Assembly: GCF_901000735.1 (NCBI RefSeq)
Contig: NC_081541.1
Location: forward strand, 1,866,595-1,930,594
Direction: 5' to 3'
DNA from: Corylus avellana
Lineage: Eukaryota; Streptophyta; Magnoliopsida; Fagales; Betulaceae
Length of the DNA stretch: 64,000 nucleotides
Shown: in pieces, positions 1-11,930 of the stretch
Position numbering within the stretch: the first letter of the stretch is position 1
How the letters are laid out: every line of letters starts with the position of its first letter
The notes under the pieces: model-generated
Seen by the model: the letters and a program-made list of their open reading frames with translations, nothing else
What the model was told of the DNA's origin: nothing
Database searches by the model: none
Translations under genes and position numbers: made by a program

Positions 1-1680
1 CTTTTTAACTCTTTACTTCTAAATTAGGGTCATTTTGTGTACCCATATTTAAGGTTAAGCTTTAGACTCCTGCAACACAGACCTACCATGCACACAGATA
101 AGATAAGTCAATATCGACTTTGCCGTGGAGTGTAGACTCAAAAAGAATATTTATTTTTGTCCAAAAGAATCTGATAAAGTTAACAACCAAATTTCAAAGC
201 CTCAATCACTTGAGATGAGGGTTTTGTGACTGTGAAAACAATCCAAACAAAAAATAAAAAATAAAATAAAGGAAAAATAAAATAAAAAAATAAAAGACTT
301 AAGAAATTACAACAAATAAAAAAAAAAAAAAAATTAAACAAAAATCTAATAATTGGTGTTAGCGCAATATGCTTACATCCACACACTAAAGTCCTATAAA
401 CTACATTTAGCCTTTTTTTAAATGATTTGATTGTACATAAAGAACTTCATTATATAGAGGCCAAATGAAAAGAGCTAAACAATGTGGGACAAAAACCAGC
501 CACTTATATAGAAACAAAGGAAGAGGGACTTCTTGTAGTTTAACAGAGCCAACCCTTTGAAATTATTTTACAATAATACTGTACTTGAAATGGATTGATC
601 CCACGAGTTGATTACTTAAAATGGGTTGAGTACTTAATATTGTTATAAAGATGAAAAGTACTGCCATTTTGGTCGAGGGCATTACGCATTTTGTCCTCCA
701 TCTGTTCTATGACTTCAGCAACAATGACGTCACTTAGCAAATTACACAACAACTTACGGATACATATCTCAATTACCTAATTTACCTTTAACTCCATCGC
801 CATAGACATGAGTAACCGTAGAAATCTCTATTGTGATTAGTCTCATGTGGTGGACTTTTTTATACCAACGGGCCTTAAGCCCAAGCTCCAGCAAGGAGGG
901 GCCCAATATTTGGGTTGCTAAGTCCAATGAGATATTCATATCTCAATAAATAACAATACTGAATGTTGGGTTTAGATTTAGGTAAAATGTAAAATCAGTT
1001 TATTTGATCTGTAATTAGCTCAATGTAATATCAAAATAAATTTAAAAGTTTTTAAGGTATGTTAAAAAAATAATTTAGTTTCTTCAACCAAATTTCCTAT
1101 ACTTATTTAACAGATTTTGAGAACGTGATATATTAAAGCGAATAAAATTGTGACACATGTCCTATTTAAGTAAGTTTAACACTAACAAATTAAATTTGTT
1201 AAATTAGTGGACGAAATTTGAATGTAAAAATTAAATTGTTTATTTAGTATACCTCAGAAATCTTTGAATTTATTTTAATACTATAAGGAGCTAATTATAA
1301 ATTAAGTAAATCAAATTTTTCCTTTAGTTTTAATCTTTTCATTTTTTATTTTACTTTTTAGTTAACTACTAAGATATATATTGCAATTTCGAGGTTTTAT
1401 CTATGAGCATAATATTCTTGCCTGGTCGGATGGACCAATGGGGCACTACTCCGGCGTGCAAAACAAGCTAAGAAAAAGATCATTGGAGTGATGTCAGCGA
1501 CAGCCGAGTCAACAGATATATATTAGGCTAATTTATGTAGGTCATGCCTTTTCAAAAGGTTTTTTGGTAAGACCTTTTCAAGATTTTTTTGGATGATGAC
1601 GTTTCTTGCCACGTCAGCGGGAGCCGAGTCAACAGATCTATATATATTTGGCTAATTTATGTACGTCATGCATTTTCAAG
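1..1680 (+). repeat. Dispersed duplicated segment, copy A
   Basis: This non-coding, AT-rich stretch is repeated in direct orientation at about 50270-51478, which lacks roughly the part at 38-410. Bases 833-1960 are repeated in inverted orientation at about 11770-12720. Landmarks shared by the copies are 'gggcccaatatttgggttgc', 'cctggtcggatggaccaat' and 'gccgagtcaaca'. The inverted copy runs on into segments that belong to the upstream region of CNGC-like genes, so this is probably old upstream DNA of that family rather than an independent transposon. No open reading frame here resembles a known protein. Confidence 0.7.
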
Positions 1681-1712
1681 GGTGTTTTTGGATGATGACG
1701 TTTCTTGTCACG
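1490..1712 (+). repeat. Two-copy tandem repeat, unit about 121 bp
   Basis: The block 'gtcagcgacagccgagtcaa', followed by 'ggctaatttatgta' and 'gtcatgc', recurs about 121 bases later with a few substitutions. The related segment at 51400-51478 has one unit only, so this is a local tandem duplication in copy A. The second unit is flanked by 'gatgatgacgtttcttg' on both sides. Confidence 0.7.
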
Positions 1713-3019
1713 TGGCACGAATCTTGTAGGAGTTATATAATGAGAAGGAATTAAGTTGTGAAGTCGTCACCAGAGTCTATCCAACAAAAATTTACAGAAT
1801 AGTTAAATACTTCATAATCAAAATATAGCACACGACATCAATAAGATATTAGCTAGTTCTTTTTGTTTTTTGCTTTTTCTTTAAGAAAACAATAGAAAAA
1901 ACTTAAAAAAAAAAAGAAAAAAAGAAAAGAAAATAGAGAATAACATATAAAAGCAGTTTCACAGTAAAATGTTTTTGCTTCTGCACTGATTTTTTTTTTT
2001 TTTTTAGAAGAGAATATGAACCAGAAGATCTTCTAGAAATGCTGAAATAAAAGAAAATCGAAGTGTTGATCCGATAGTTAAGGATTTATTGATTTCGCAA
2101 GAACTGGTTCTATACCTCAGGTCAGAGACCTGTGGAGTATTCGCAGTTTTTCTTTCTTTCTTTATTTTTTTATTTTTAGAGATCCGAAGTTTCTCTATCT
2201 TTGGTGGCCGTCGATGGTTGGGAGGTGTGATGCTCGTGGATATGGGCCCGGGCTGGCAATGCGTGGACTTTGAGGTGACGATTTTTTAATTTTGGGGCCA
2301 AAGATTTGGTGGCCGGCCGGCTACACAACTAAACAAATTAGGGGAAATCAGAGCCCAAATTAGGGGAGAGGAGAGCTGGAGGGAGTTAGAGAAAGAGAGG
2401 GGAGAAGAGAGTTTTTATTTATTTATTTATTTTTTTTAAGGAGAGGGCAAAATTTTTCTTTGACTACGTAAACATTTTAGGTTAACTTGTACTTTGGAAA
2501 ATGCTGGTCCTCTCCTCTGTAGTTGTTACTCTAATCTCAAAATTAAATAATAAAATTTGAGAAATAAATTTAATTATTTAATTAATAATTAACATGATAA
2601 ATATTACATTTAAGTTGCAATAGGACTTGTAGTCAATGCTATATCCAAAGTAGCACTCTTTTTTTATTGCACTATATATACTGCTAAAAAAGGGTTTGGC
2701 TTATAACTTATAAGGTATATATAATGAAAAAACTATAGCATATGGGTTGTATTTGGTTGTACTTTTTCAATGGCTGGTCCAAATTTAATTTTACTCACTC
2801 TCTCTTTCTTATGAAATACTTGGAATTAAAACCGAACAGTTAGAAAAATACCTTGGTTCAACTACTAACATATACATTGAAAATATGAAAAATAACTGAA
2901 AGCAGCAGAAAACTTCTAATTAAACAACTAGATCAATTGAAGGATGGAAGAACAAGTTCCATATGAGAATATATGATTAACCTGATTCTTAATTTGCTTG
3001 CTATATATGTTGTGTTCAG
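1713..3019. other. Upstream region of CNGC copy A, no gene recognised
   Basis: AT-rich sequence with A and T homopolymers, and a purine-rich tract (2330-2420). The part up to about 1960 still matches the inverted copy at 11770-11935. I looked for the small first exon known from 29613 and 61351 and did not find it, so the first exon of copy A appears lost or too diverged. An ATG at 2944 opens only a ten-codon frame. Confidence 0.5.
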
Positions 3020-5902
3020 GAATCAGGATATTGAGGGGCAAGTTTCCAAAATTGATGGAGATGATTCCGGACAAAAGAGAACAACAAAAAAGACAATTCT
3101 TGACCCAGAGGGGCAGCTGCTTCAGTGGTGGAATATAATGGTTGCAGTGTCATGTGTGATTGCAGTATCAGTAGACCCTTTGTTCTTTTACCTTCCTGTC
3201 ATCAATGGAGATGCCAAGTGCGTTTGGTTAGACAAAAGATTGAAGATCATAGCCATTACTTTGAGATTTGTCACAGACTTCATTTATGTTTTGAATATAA
3301 TCTTACAATTTATTTGTCCTTACATCGACAAGGACTCTCGTAAGCTTGGACGAAATATAATAGTTAGAGATCCTCAGCAAATAGCAAACTGCTATGTCTT
3401 CTCCTGGTACTTCGTAATTGATGTTCTCGCTATTCTTCCCCTCTCACAGGTAATTAAGGAGCACTATCTCATTAAAATTCCCTACACATGTATAGCCATG
3501 GCTCGGGGGAATATTGCATATAAGCTGGATGTATCTTACGGTCTGTTTTAATTTGTGCAGGTTTTATTTCCAATTATTTTTTCAAAAGTGAGAGGTTCAA
3601 GATTTTTGGACGAAAGGAAGTTCCTGAATGCTGTTGTTTTCTGCCAATATGTACCAAGAATTCTCCGAATCTACATATCATGGATAAATCTTACCAAGTC
3701 TGCCAGCAAACTTGCTAGACTTGTTTGGATTAAAGCTGCATTTAATTTCTTTCTCTATATTCTTGCTAGCCATGTAAGTTTCATTATCAATATCATGTTC
3801 ATTTTACGTCATAAATTTTTTTTATTGCTTATTTCATTTTTTGTTTTCTTTCAATAAGTGTCGTATGTTTATCAAAGGTTTCCTTAGATTTCTGTATAAA
3901 ATGAATCGACCTTGGTAAATCATAAGCATGCATTGCGCACCTAGCTACTTTAATTATATCCATGTGTGATTAATTATATAGTACTACCATTTCCAGTCTA
4001 AGCTTGACACGTGAATGAAAGTATCTAGCTAGGACCAGTGTTTTATTTAGAAATGTTTGATACTATATTTTTATTTGACAATCGATCACATGGTGTTGAT
4101 GAGACAGTTTTGAGTAACCTTTAAATTGTTATATCTATAAGATTGTCTCCTTCTTTTGTAGTTTTTTTTGTTGAATATATGCAGAATTGACTCATCTTTA
4201 AGAGAATTGTTGGTTCTTTAATTAGGTACTGGGTGCTTTTTGGTACTTATTTTCTGTCCAACGAGAGACGGCTTGTTGGCACAAAGCCTGTGAAAAGCAT
4301 GTCGGATGTACCCCAAGTTCTTTTAGCTACAATCAACCTTCAAGCGATCATGCATTTTTAGATGATTATTGTCCTGTACAGACAGCAAACACAACGCTCT
4401 TTGATTTTGAAATATTCTTTGAAGCCCTTCAATCTCATACGTTAGAGTCCACAGATTTTCCGCGAAAGCTCTCACACTGTTTCTGGTAGGGCCTACAAAA
4501 TTTGAGGTTTGCACATGTTAAACTCTTTTTACGACAATATGAGATGTGAATTTCCACTTTTGTTTTAATTAATTACCATTCATCCAAAAGAAAAGTACAT
4601 TATTTTGAGATATATATATATATATATACATTATTTTGAGATATATATATTGCTATCTCATACATGATAGTTACTTCAATATTTGCAGTTCTTTTGGTCA
4701 AAACCTTCAAACAAGTACATATTTTTGGGAAAACTGCTTTGCAGTTCGTATTTCAATCTTTGGCTTACTATTGTTTCTGCATTTTATTGGGAATTTGCAA
4801 GTTGGTGCTCAACATCTTTTTAATCTTTAGGGTGCTTGATTATATAATTATGTGTATGAGTGTTATTGATGATTTCTTTATACACGCATGTAGAAGGACT
4901 ACTCAACATGCATTTGTTATTAGAATATTGACTAATTAATGACTAAATTTATCATTTCCTATCAATCAAAGATTTAAAGATGAGCAGTAATTTATCAACA
5001 GAATTTGATGATCTAAACTTGTCATGTATCAGACATATATATAGTTGGCAACTGAAATTTCAGAAGAAATTATAAAAAACATGAGAGTTAAAGAACGAGA
5101 AATAGAGCTATGGATATTTAGAAACCAGCTCCCTAGTACTATAAAAGAGGAGATCATGCCCATCGTTCAATACATGCCGGAAGAAAAGAAAGATGTTGAC
5201 GTGCAAAATCTACTATCTCATCTTCCCATTGAACTTGGAAGGAAGATTAAGCGCTATATCTGCTTACCCATGCTAAAGCAAGTGAGTTCCCTTCCCTTCC
5301 TTTTTGATAATTTGATTGGATTGTGATAGTGTTAAATACAAATATTCTCATTATTCTTCTCGATTGCTTATTTGCTAGGTGCCATAGGCTCATAGCTTCA
5401 AGGAAAAGGTGAACAACTTTTACAGTTGATTTGCGAGTATCTGAAGCCAATGCACTACAACTAGCACAACTACATTGTGAGGGAGGGAGAACCACTTGAT
5501 GCGATGCTCTTCATAACGCAAGGCATCATATGGAACTTCACCACCAGTATTAATGCTAAGAGAAGCGCCAAGTGTATTGAGAAAGGTAGTTTCTATCGAG
5601 AAGAACTTCTAGATTGGGGGTTGGAATGCTCTGCTGCATTACCCAACCTATCCGACCTCCCAATCTCTCTCAAAACTGCGAAAACGCACACAAAAGTTGA
5701 AGCCTTTGCTCTAATGGCCAACGACTTGAGGACTATAGTTTCCCGACGTACTGAAGCAGCTTCTTCTGTACAAGCATTAACTGGAGCAGCTTTCCGGCGA
5801 ATTAATGAAAGGAATAATGAAAAGTCGTCTCTCCGGTTGGTTGCAGGGAAGAGGAAAATTGAATTGTCGTCTGCCTTGTTGCCCAAGGGGAACAAAAGCT
5901 AG
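3020..5902 (+). pseudogene. CNGC-like channel pseudogene, copy A (six exons)
   Basis: Translated exons resemble plant cyclic nucleotide-gated cation channels: plasma-membrane or endomembrane channels with six membrane helices, a pore loop and a C-terminal cyclic-nucleotide-binding domain. Inferred exons, all with GT/AG borders in compatible phases: 3020-3449 (helices 1-3, ending ILPLSQ), 3561-3773, 4226-4506 (helix 5 and pore, FWYLFSVQRETACWHKAC), 4689-4800 (SSFGQNLQTST, helix 6, ending GNLQ), 5045-5281 (linker) and 5379-5902 (nucleotide-binding domain, VREGEPLDAMLF, and C-terminus). The gene is broken. TAG at 4487-4489 replaces the second Trp of the pore motif CFWWGLQNL. The last exon has TAG soon after its acceptor, a frameshift at about 5395-5400, and TAG at 5462-5464. 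The first exon is missing. It is one of several fragments of the same family in the window, and I infer no functional channel is made. Confidence 0.85.
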
Positions 5903-6610
5903 TTCAATTCTCATGCTCTTGGTGTTGAAAAATGAAAAGCAATAGTTTGTTTTAGAGGCCTTTGCATTAAGTTGTGTACAAAAATTAATAGATTATTTGC
6001 TGAACGTAGGCCCATGTTGGGATGGGTTTGGGTTTGCTCGATGGTGGTGATAACGGGTTTAGCCGATTGTATACGGGTAGGGTCAGGGTGTTTTGGAAGA
6101 TTCACTTGAAGACCCAATTAGACATTTTCCGAGCGTGAAGCCTCTGATCTTGCCCATGATTTGTTCGGTGAGAATGAACAAATTGTAATGGGATTTTGTT
6201 TTCTTACGTTAATGGTATATATAAATAGTATCACGTCATTTAAAATTTCAAACGACATGACAATATATAAACTTGTGTTTAAGCATGTCGGAATTACTGT
6301 GGACGAGCTACTCTTAAGTTTAACCATTTCTAAAGGCCGAGTTGGAGGTGGCCAAACCACTTCCAAGTGGATAGTCAAATTACATTCTTGCAAGCCATTC
6401 CCAACCATTTATTTTTTCTCCTTTCCTTCTCATTTTTTTTTTCCTTAACTTTTTTATTTTATTTTTTGTTTCTATATATACGGTATATTTTTAATTTTAA
6501 ATGATGTGGTGAAGTTATATAATAATGAGTACTGTTGATTCAATGATATATATATGTGTTATAATTTTATTAGATATGACATGGTCACTAAAAAACCTAA
6601 CGTAAGGAGT
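5903..6610. other. Region downstream of CNGC copy A, nothing recognised
   Basis: AT-rich DNA, probably 3' untranslated and flanking sequence of the pseudogene. Open frames on both strands are short, overlap each other, and resemble no family I know. Confidence 0.4.
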
Positions 6611-8193
6611 ACGGAGAAAAGAATTTGATAACGAAGCATTATATATACTTTAAAAGAGTGATGGATTTGATAAGTTTCAAATTAAACCTGAATGATGAAT
6701 TTGTAAAAGGTTAAACTCCTGGAACCTCTACAGTATTTTTCTCTTAAAAAAAAAAAGAAAGTAATTTTATCTTCAAAAAAATATATTTGCTTAGTAAAAA
6801 GCTTCCCTTTACATTGGTTTTACTCTATTTCATGTGTGCCCCTTATGTCCATGTGTGCTGCCTTGGTTTCATGACGTTGCCTATGGCCTGAACATCTGTA
6901 CATTTTAATATATGATGATTTTTTTATCTTTCCCTGGGATCGGAGGAGGAAGGTGAAGATGACGTCAAGTAATCGATGATCATCATTCCTCTTATGCCCT
7001 GGTCAACACAAGTACTGTTACACATATGGATTTATTTGAAATTAATTAAAAATTCTATATATAGACATAATTTATAATTTTCTTGAGCTGTGCTTGCGAG
7101 GAGAAAACTTCTTAGATGTTTCTAGGTGGGTAATATTCATGATCTACCGGTCTAATGCTGACTTGTGTGCAGTTTTCCTCTTAATTAAGAAGTATAAAAT
7201 ATTGTTTTGGACCAAAGAAAAAAAGGAAAAAAAAAAAAAGAAAAAAGGGAGGGGAAGAAAAGCTATATATATATATATTCAGCGGTGAAGTAGCTAGTAC
7301 GGATTGTCAAGGTTAATGGATTTCAGTCTAGAAGGAATGTGTGCACATTTAACTAGGAGTTGGACGTATCAATTTCTTTGATTATTTTATTATTAGTATG
7401 ATTATCATGTAAGCTTAACGATATTATATATATTTGAACATGCATGGAACTTAAGGCAGGACAAATGGTATTTAGACAAAGCTACAATGATTCTATTTAC
7501 TTGTAAATCATTGTCATGATACGAAGAGAGGAGCTGCTATTTATTCTTAAAGTAAGGTGAACGTTGGGTTTACCTTTTATCTTTTCATTTATTTATTTTA
7601 CTTTTTACTTAAATATTTTTGGGATTATATATATACCTATGTAATCTTATCTTAATTTGGGCTTGGGTAGGTTTGATTTTTTTTTTTAGTGATGGCATTA
7701 GATGAGATTTCTTTGTCCTTGGTGAAAGCATTTTTCATTAACTAGTTTTGTTAGTCTAATTAGCATTCATTATGTTAATTAAACCATTTGCTTTGGAAAA
7801 ATGTATTTTATAATATAAAAAAAAAAAAAAAAAGTTGTGGTGGATCAATATAAAAAAACCTCAATTTTTAGCTCCAAAAACAAATATTTGGGTCCCAACA
7901 AAAAGTAATTGGGCCCTGAAACAACTCATTTTTAATAAGTTATGTTAGCCCAACAAAAAGTATTTGGGCTCTCAAAAGTCAAAAAAACTTATTTTTGGCC
8001 CAACAAAATAAATCAATATGAATCCCACGGTTAAATCGGTTAATCGGTTTAACCGAACCGTTTAACCGTGTACCGTTATAACCGATAATTTCGATTAAAA
8101 TTCTTATTGGTTCGATATTGGTTAATAACCGATAAGAACCAAAATCAAACCGTTTTGACCGATACCCAGACTTATATATATATATATATATAT
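6611..8193 (+). repeat. Direct duplication, copy D1 (partner 20675-22170)
   Basis: This segment is nearly identical to 20675-22170. From about 6980 onwards differences are mostly homopolymer length and single bases, while about 80 bases near 6890-6970 are missing from the partner. It contains a purine run, (TA)n tracts, and a stretch rich in 'cccaacaaaaagta' repeats. It ends in a (TA)n run that meets the N gap. The partner continues past the same (TA)n run into the Copia-1 target site. Confidence 0.85.
8015..8165 (+). repeat. GGTTAACCG-type short repeat cluster
   Basis: Dense copies of 'ggttaaccg'/'cggttaa' and of 'ccgataa' in both orientations, for example ggtttaaccgaaccgttta. This looks like the sub-terminal repeats of a non-autonomous DNA transposon, but I could not define terminal inverted repeats or a target duplication. 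The same block occurs at about 22000-22145 in the direct duplicate. Confidence 0.45.
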
Positions 8194-8293
8194 NNNNNNN
8201 NNNNNNNNNNNNNNNNNNNNNNNNNNNNNNNNNNNNNNNNNNNNNNNNNNNNNNNNNNNNNNNNNNNNNNNNNNNNNNNNNNNNNNNNNNNNN
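8194..8293. other. Assembly gap (100 N)
   Basis: Exactly 100 N, the usual placeholder for a gap of unknown size. The left flank is a (TA)n microsatellite at the end of duplication D1. The right flank is intron and exon debris of a CNGC-like gene on the minus strand. Confidence 0.99.
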
Positions 8294-8873
8294 TTGGACT
8301 TGTTTAGATTGAGTGACTTTTGTCCGTTGTAATTGGAAGAAAGTAGATCAAACAGATCTCTCACATATCTCATAATGTCACATATGACAGAAGGAAAGGG
8401 CTAAAAACTTTTCATGGCACGTCAGGGACTCATGATCAACTACGTACGTAACCCCTCAAGGCGAAAAACTTGCCCCTCGATATCCTGATTCGTGAACACA
8501 ATATAATCTTTAAGCAAAGACTCTGGTTAATTTAACAACCGAGATGCTCAAACAATCCGGTCTATAAAAATGTCATTTGTCCATTTACATGTAAGAACCA
8601 CATGCATTTTTTATAATAAGACAAAGTTGAAAGAAAATTCATTAAAAAAACACAGGAAAATCATATGTTATTTTTAAAAAGGACTAAAATCATCTAAAAT
8701 AAGCCCTAAAAAGATTCTTAAGAAAGGACGAAAACACCATAATAGGCCTATTTCGAAAAAGTTACGAGTACATCTGAGAAATATTGTTTACAATGATAAT
8801 AATCATATCTATATATAAGGAGAACAAGTGGAAGATGCTAACCTCATTCCTTTCTTTAGCCGTTGCCAATTAC
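8294..8873 (-). pseudogene. CNGC-like 5' fragment: exon 1, intron 1, start of exon 2
   Basis: Read on the minus strand, this segment has a first-exon remnant (8873-8843) that ends in the conserved donor 'gag|gttagcatctt'. It then has intron 1 and, at 8491-8466, the start of exon 2 (encoding NQDIEGQ). The matching bases at 3020-3046 in copy A are almost the same. The start codon is lost (ATGAG became aattgg) and the exon 2 acceptor is AC instead of AG. After 'ggggcaagttt' the sequence leaves the CNGC exon for unrelated DNA. The part 8294-8815 is an inverted copy of about 37735-38255, including this same breakpoint. Confidence 0.75.
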
Positions 8874-11800
8874 TCACAACTAAAGCTTATATTACAAGCA
8901 CAACAGTATGAGTTTGGATTCCTCCTGAAAAACTGGAAAATAGATTAGGCAAATTAAACACCACTTTTCATATTATATTAATTTTAAGTGCAGGCTGTCC
9001 TACAGGATAGAAACGCACGTACGTAAGACTCTGCAGCATATATATATATATAAGACGAGACATGTTTATATATATGAAGCAGCAAAGGTTTTTGTAAAAT
9101 CGTTTGTAGCATACTCAATGGAAATACTCGGACGAAGAAAACACTATTAATAATGTTTGGCATCATGAGACCCAAAATAAAAGGGATGGACCCAAAAAGA
9201 AATTGTGAGGCTGAATATATAGGAAATGTAATAAATAAATAGTTATAAATTTGTGTCTCCTTAGAGATTATGTTATAAACAGTAAAATGAACCTGATAAA
9301 CTCAAGGAGAGCAAGGGAGACGGCCGGGAGCTAGACTGGACAAATTAATTAAGCAAATATATAGAGGCAGCAATTGGATTTAAGCTTCAAGTCTTTCCTT
9401 TTAGTTTGTTTATTTTTGACAACCAACCGTGTGGTCTTCCTTTTATTTATTTATTTTCCGATAGTTATCCTTCAAGTCTTTCCTTTTCATAGTCATCCTT
9501 CAATCAGGATCCGATGAAAATTCCATATTCATTTAAAACTAAGTCAGCATTCGACAACTATTACGTCATCACTTATTTTTAAAATTATAAATAAATAAAA
9601 AGAGAATAATTTAATAATTTAATAATTTAATCAATAAAAATATTTGTTTTTATTGTCTTGTATTATTTTTTTTCTTTAATAAATTTATTTTTAAATATGT
9701 GAGACTCACATATGAATTTTACATATTCAAGTTCCTTTTGATAGTTAAGGACCTTGATCTGTTCTAATATGCATGCTAAATAATTGTTTATTTTAAAAGT
9801 TTAAGCTAATAAAAAAAGTTAGTTATTAATTCAATAGTTAAACAGTAATGCAAAAAAATAAAAAATAAAAAAGTAGTAGGAACTTTCCCACAAAATAAGG
9901 CGGCTAGCTAATGCACGCCTACGCTCTCGTTGGATAGCCAGCTATTACATGTGTGGAGAAAATTTAAGAAACGTCATCAATCATGATCTGGAGTATATTC
10001 TAAATTTCCACCAGTTTTGGGAGTATATTCTTGAGATTGCTTCCCGTTAGAGAATTAAGAAACTTCTACTACACCTGTTCTTGGAGTTCTATGTATAGAA
10101 ATGACCTTTTTCAGAGTAATTGTAGGAGTTATGTATTATTGTATTCTTTTTGTGTTACTCTTAAATTGATATGGCTTTTGAAATTATTATTTGATTAAAA
10201 TTTAATAATAAGTAATTAAAATATTGATAACTTTAAAAACCATATCATTCTTTGAGTGATACAAAAAAAATACAAAAGTAACTTTTAGCATTACTCTATT
10301 TTTTACGTGAAAATAGAGTACATTTCGTAGAAAATAGAGTACTTTTCGAGTTTAATAATAATACAATATTGACTACTCACAGCAGTAGATTCTATTTACG
10401 ATGAATGGAGTTAATTTTGTAAATCCACGTACGGAATATGTTGTACGTACATGGGAGGAACGACATCGCCACCCCAACTATATATATATAGTTGTGCTTT
10501 GTATGGTGAACTGACTTGAGATGGTTGCACAATCTTCTTTTTAACCTTCGTTTCTGGCTTACCCAAAAATAATTGAAAGGAAATTTTCAAATTTTAGAGG
10601 CGCACATTACTTTTAATTTAATTTATTATTTTTTGGGGGAGGTAAGGGTCATACGGTCACTTGCTATCAGTAAACTTGGGTGTGGCAATTTGCTCACCTG
10701 GAAATCCCATGCAGTTGGTCGCAACTTGCACGTATTCGTGGGCTTATATTTAGAGAATATATTACGAGAGATTTGATTTTATACTATAAGATTGCGGGAC
10801 GAGAATATTGACTAAAATCTCATGCGTATCCTAAAAAAAAGTAAAAGAAGTTGATATAAATCAATCTATCGCGCCCTTATATTTAGTTAATTACCTGGAA
10901 CGATGTCTGTAGACTGTATATTAATTTGAGGCATTTTTGGAGAATGACCTCTCAGCAAGGTTCGATCTTATAAATATCACCTTTATATTTTCAATACAAA
11001 TTCCTTTTTAGGAAGCGATTGCAGTTTGATTTTGGTTCAAATATTGGATTTAATCTTCTAAGACTATTCAAAGTCTTTCTTTTTTGTTTTTTTCACAGCT
11101 GGCATCCTTCAAGTCTATCTCGGCAACTGATGAAAATTCAATATCGATCAAAGAAAAAAACAAAAAAAAGGAACTTAATTGGCAATTTCCCAGCAAAATA
11201 ATTAATATGATTAAGGAATATAAGAAGAAAAGTCAAGTCAGACAAGGGTATAATTGGCAACTTCCCAGCAAAAATTACAAAGTCAAGTCAGCCAGAGAAT
11301 ATATGGTAGTGCAGAAAGGAAAAAAAAATGGAACTTAATTGGCAACTTCCCAGCAAAATAATTAATATGATTAAGGAATATAAGAAGAAAAGTCAAGTCA
11401 GCCAAGGGTATAATTGGCAACTTCCCAGCAAAAATTACAAAGTCATGTCAGCCAGAGAATATATGGTAGTGCAGAAAGGAAAAAAAATGGAACTTAATTG
11501 GCAACTTCCCAGCAAAATAATTAATATGATTAAGGAATATAAGAAAAGTAAGCGATATATGTACTAGACAAGTAGATATTCCCTCCGCTCTTGTTCTAGT
11601 TAACTGCATGCCAAGGGTCCCCTAGCCTAGCCTTGATCATAAAGATTCACCCATGCAAAACTAAAATATTTAGTTTAAAATTTAAAATTTTTGTTTTAGT
11701 TACTGTTTTCTCTATATACACACAAATTAAGATTTGTATTTTATTCTCTATTTTATTTATTTATTTAGTTTTTTCTATTGTTTTATTAAAGAAAAAGAGA

Positions 11801-11930
11801 AAGAAAAAAAAAAGAATTAAATATCTTTTGTTGATGTAGAGTGCGCGCTATATAGTGAATGAGATACACAAAAAATATTTTGATTATAAACTATTTAACT
11901 ATATATTATGTTGGATATACTCTGGCGACG
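8874..11930 (-). repeat. Duplicated CNGC-family upstream region (minus orientation)
   Basis: Non-coding DNA repeated elsewhere. About 8980-10150 matches 17390-18900 directly. About 9895-11930 matches 30310-31985 in inverted orientation. Parts match 28740-29460 and 60650-61270 inverted. Because those segments lead into CNGC first exons, I infer that this is the promoter and 5'-UTR side of a CNGC-like gene copy transcribed leftwards. No coding sequence was found here. Confidence 0.65.
11172..11555 (+). repeat. 160-bp tandem repeat, about 2.4 units
   Basis: The phrase 'aacttaattggcaacttccc' starts at 11172 (with one base change), 11332 and 11491, giving periods of 160 and 159. Each unit contains the sub-phrase 'ttggcaacttcccagcaaaa' twice. 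The inverted relative near 30700-30800 and the related copies near 28800 and 60720 hold a single unit, so this array expanded locally. Confidence 0.85.

Noticed and set aside
7094..7288. Identical 64-codon frames at 7094-7288 and 21066-21260
   Set aside because: The identity reflects the direct duplication D1/D2. The peptide ends in a poly-Lys and (TA)n translation with no domain.
8107..8373. Open frames that run through the N gaps (also at 20076-20312 and 26948-27566)
   Set aside because: Unknown bases were read through, so the frames are not real. Only the gag part right of the third gap has meaning.
11172..11555. Possible CRISPR array
   Set aside because: The units are 160-bp tandem copies without unique spacers, and the DNA is plant nuclear.
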